From contig CALBKH010000036.1 in the NCBI GenBank assembly GCA_937892955.1, positions 1 to 64,000 of the forward strand: 64,000 bases of DNA, in the 5' to 3' direction. Both the position numbers and the translations under genes were made by a program. The DNA is from an uncultured Alphaproteobacteria bacterium. Lineage in GTDB: Bacteria; Pseudomonadota; Alphaproteobacteria; Rhizobiales; Ancalomicrobiaceae. This document shows positions 62,185 through 64,000 of the stretch, piece after piece. Within the stretch, counting starts at the first letter, position 1; each line of letters begins with the position of its first letter. The notes under the pieces are model-generated. The model was not told where the DNA came from, did not search any database, and saw nothing but the letters and a program-made list of their open reading frames with translations.

Positions 62185-63477
62185 TCAAGCAGCGCCGATG
62201 GTCCTCCGTGCCCCTGCTCTCTCCTCGTGCTCGAAGGCATCGGCGAACTGATCGAGCTCTCTAGCGGTCATCCCGATCTCCCGCCCGATGTCACGCCATC
62301 GCGAAACCGCTTCCTCCACTTGCGCGAGGACCGTCACGGCCGTGTCGCGCGACATCCGGAAATACGGCAGCACACTCATCAAGCCGTCGACCCGCGCCTC
62401 CGGTCCGACCTCCTCGGAGATCCAGGTCTTCAACTCGCGCGCCCGTTCGGGAAAGGGATTGACGTCGAAGGCGGGAGCCAGGCGCCACAGGCCGCCATCG
62501 ACATGCAGAAAGCCGTGGTTGTGGAGGTGATCGTCGACGTTGGTGACGAGGATGGAGAAGGCAATCCGGCGCCAGAGCTCCTCCGTGTCGGCCTGCGGTG
62601 CAATCCCGTGTGCCCTCAGCGCGTCGACGATCTCAGTGTAGCTGTGCTCGGCCCCCTCCCCTTCTTCTGCGCCGATCATAGTGGCTGCGGAGACGTACAT
62701 CGAGCGGCCACCGCCGGCCGGCCGATCGAACCGGCGGATCAGAGCGATCGACTGCCCTTCGCTCTCGACGAGCCTGCCGACGGCAGCATCGATGCCGGCG
62801 GCGGCGGCGAGCCTCAGAGCCAGAATCTCGCCCTTCGTCACCGCTCGATCGTCGGCGACGCTCGGGAACTTGCCGATCGAAAGGGTACCATCGTCGTCGA
62901 CCACGGTGCATTTCGGGCGCAGGCCGCCGAGAGAGGTTCCCCGCCCTCTGAGATAGGCAAGATCGGCCGCCGTCTCCTCGTTGGCTTCGACCGCTCGCGA
63001 CGCCGACAGAAGGGCGCCGAGTTCCACGAGCGGAGGAACGGTCCGCCTCCCCTCCTCGGGAGCTCTCTGGAAGACGCCATTCTCATCGGCGAAGCGCAGA
63101 GCCCCGACGCGCGCGACATCGTCCACCGCCAGCAGAAAATCCAGAGAGGACAGGGCGACGGCCGCAACCTCCCTCCCCTCTCGTCTCGCCTCCTGCCGTC
63201 GTTTGGCGTGATCGCGCAGGATGACGCGCCGGGCCCAGCCATCCGGCTCGGTATCGGCGATCGCGCCGTGAAACAGCGAACCGCCTCGACCGCGACGATG
63301 AAACTGCGGGCCGGCGACGAGCGGCAGGGTCGGATCGATGGCGAAACCGCTTCGGTCACCGAGCCACGAGGCGGCATATTGGAAGGCCGCCGTTTCACGG
63401 GCACCCTGACCGTCGTGATGCAACAGCCCGACGTCGCGGGCGTTGTCACCGATGGCCACTCGGATCGAGCGTCTCAT
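62185..63477 (-). CDS. hipA: HipA family serine/threonine kinase toxin
   Basis: 430 residues. N-terminal subdomain 1-130; kinase domain with the glycine-rich loop TSLGGLRPK (181-189), KGEILALRLA, the catalytic loop NVDDHLHNHGF (313-323) and the metal Asp in APAFDVNP (near 338). HipA phosphorylates a target such as glutamyl-tRNA synthetase and slows growth. It follows hipB with an ATGA overlap. Confidence 0.9.
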   Translation of the reverse strand: MRRSIRVAIGDNARDVGLLHHDGQGARETAAFQYAASWLGDRSGFAIDPTLPLVAGPQFHRRGRGGSLFHGAIADTEPDGWARRVILRDHAKRRQEARREGREVAAVALSSLDFLLAVDDVARVGALRFADENGVFQRAPEEGRRTVPPLVELGALLSASRAVEANEETAADLAYLRGRGTSLGGLRPKCTVVDDDGTLSIGKFPSVADDRAVTKGEILALRLAAAAGIDAAVGRLVESEGQSIALIRRFDRPAGGGRSMYVSAATMIGAEEGEGAEHSYTEIVDALRAHGIAPQADTEELWRRIAFSILVTNVDDHLHNHGFLHVDGGLWRLAPAFDVNPFPERARELKTWISEEVGPEARVDGLMSVLPYFRMSRDTAVTVLAQVEEAVSRWRDIGREIGMTARELDQFADAFEHEERAGARRTIGAA

Positions 63478-63806
63478 AGGGGCACCGCCGTCTTCTTCGG
63501 ACGAACCCTCTTCGGCAGCCGCTCCGCCTCGAGCATCAACCCGGTTTCGTCCGTGCCGGGATCGATGAGATCAGCAAACCCGGTGGGATGTCCGAGCGCG
63601 AAGAGCGCCATCGCATAGGCTCCGATCGAGACCGCGGGATCACCTTTTTCGAGCTTGCCGTAGGTGCCACGCGCCACGCCGATGCGTTCGGCCATCATCG
63701 CAGTCGTCAAGCGCCGTTTACGCCGTGCCGCCGCGATGTCGCCACCGAGCTTGGCCAATCCGGAGCGAACCTTTCCGGGCAGGGAATCGAGGGACGCAGA
63801 TCGCAT
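63474..63806 (-). CDS. hipB: HipB-like antitoxin (XRE family)
   Basis: 110 residues with an XRE helix-turn-helix at about 20-80 (LGGDIAAARRKRRLTTAMMAERIGV, then GTYGKLEKGDPAVSIGAYAMAL). First gene of the hipBA pair; it should repress its own promoter, which lies in the A+T-rich stretch around 63820-63880, and neutralise HipA. Confidence 0.88.
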   Translation of the reverse strand: MRSASLDSLPGKVRSGLAKLGGDIAAARRKRRLTTAMMAERIGVARGTYGKLEKGDPAVSIGAYAMALFALGHPTGFADLIDPGTDETGLMLEAERLPKRVRPKKTAVPL

Positions 63807-63961
63807 TTCATGTCTCGTCGGTTGATCGAATTCACGCGATAATGTTCGAAATATAAGCCATTACCGAATCACGTTCCATCCCATCAACGTCATGGAGCGT
63901 TGGTTTCCCGAGCTCTATCCTGGTCGGTGAAAGACCGGCGCCACACCGATGGAGAACGCCA

Positions 63962-64000
63962 GTGTCCCGTGCCGATGACATCGCTCGCATTCGGATCGTG
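63962..64000 (+). CDS. Partial gene at right edge, possibly pRiA4b ORF-3 family
   Basis: Only 13 codons are in the window: GTG start 7 bases after GGAGAA, then SRADDIARIRIV. IARIRIVL is a typical opening of plasmid pRiA4b ORF-3-like proteins (which continue with LxxxxPxIWRRV). The reading frame is supported by the ribosome site; the family call is a guess from a few residues and needs the sequence beyond the edge. Confidence 0.4.
   Translation, partial: MSRADDIARIRIV

Noticed and set aside
1..64000. CRISPR arrays, rRNA, tRNA and intact insertion sequences
   Set aside because: No regularly spaced direct repeats, no conserved RNA signatures and no transposase frames were seen; only recombinases (one intact, one broken).

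Overview
The window is about two-thirds G+C and densely coded. Its gene families (Liv and TctABC transporters, gentisate catabolism, an RHE_PE00001/DUF1612 protein, IetAS, a 'GATCAGGTTG' palindromic intergenic repeat) point to an alphaproteobacterium, most likely of the Hyphomicrobiales (Rhizobiales). This is inferred from gene content; there is no rRNA here to confirm it. No tRNA, rRNA or CRISPR array was found.

The first 46 kb is catabolic. (1) 0.6-8.4 kb: a GntR/FCD regulator followed by a VOC protein, a two-subunit molybdenum enzyme of the pyrogallol-phloroglucinol transhydroxylase (AthL/BthL) family, an alpha/beta hydrolase and a Liv-type solute-binding protein. The large subunit carries an SCP2-like N-terminal extension. 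(2) 8.5-19 kb, mostly minus strand: an AceE-like 2-oxoacid dehydrogenase E1 (MdeB-like) divergent from an Lrp/AsnC regulator, with a class III CoA-transferase, an HMG-CoA-lyase family enzyme and a LuxR regulator in the same operon; then a universal stress protein and a livGFHM transporter. (3) 19-28.8 kb: gentisate module A (gentisate dioxygenase and 3-hydroxybenzoate 6-hydroxylase on minus; two FAH-family hydrolases flanking a complete Liv transporter on plus). (4) 29-38.2 kb: two MarR regulators, a TctCBA transporter, then a LysR regulator divergent from gentisate module B (FAH hydrolase, bicupin dioxygenase, flavin monooxygenase). (5) 38.4-46.1 kb: a MerR-like protein and a minus-strand hydroxycinnamate (ferulate/p-coumarate) operon: hydratase-lyase, aldehyde dehydrogenase, NDP-forming acyl-CoA ligase, acyl-CoA dehydrogenase and MFS importer. 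Ferulate or coumarate would give vanillin or 4-hydroxybenzaldehyde and then the acid; 3-hydroxybenzoate would pass through gentisate and maleylpyruvate to central metabolism.

From about 46.2 kb to the right edge the window becomes an accessory island. It holds an intact tyrosine recombinase, a Phd-VapC-Phd toxin-antitoxin cluster, a DUF1612 protein, a TIR protein with the NADase-type glutamate, mobile mystery proteins A and B (XRE plus Fic), the IetA/IetS ATPase-subtilase pair, an unrecognised 401-residue protein translationally coupled to a decayed recombinase, a CoiA-like nuclease candidate with tandem DUF2384-like C-terminal motifs, a decayed Mu-like phage gene, HipBA, and the start of what may be a pRiA4b ORF-3 family gene. 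A 16-base palindromic motif occurs identically in two of its intergenic regions. The island is best read as a plasmid- or integrative-element-derived defence and stability region.

The most unusual items are the divergent transhydroxylase-family enzyme (extra N-terminal domain, apparent active-site Asp to Ser change, reduced Fe-S cysteines) and, in the island, the CoiA-like/DUF2384 protein, the TIR protein and the shared palindrome.
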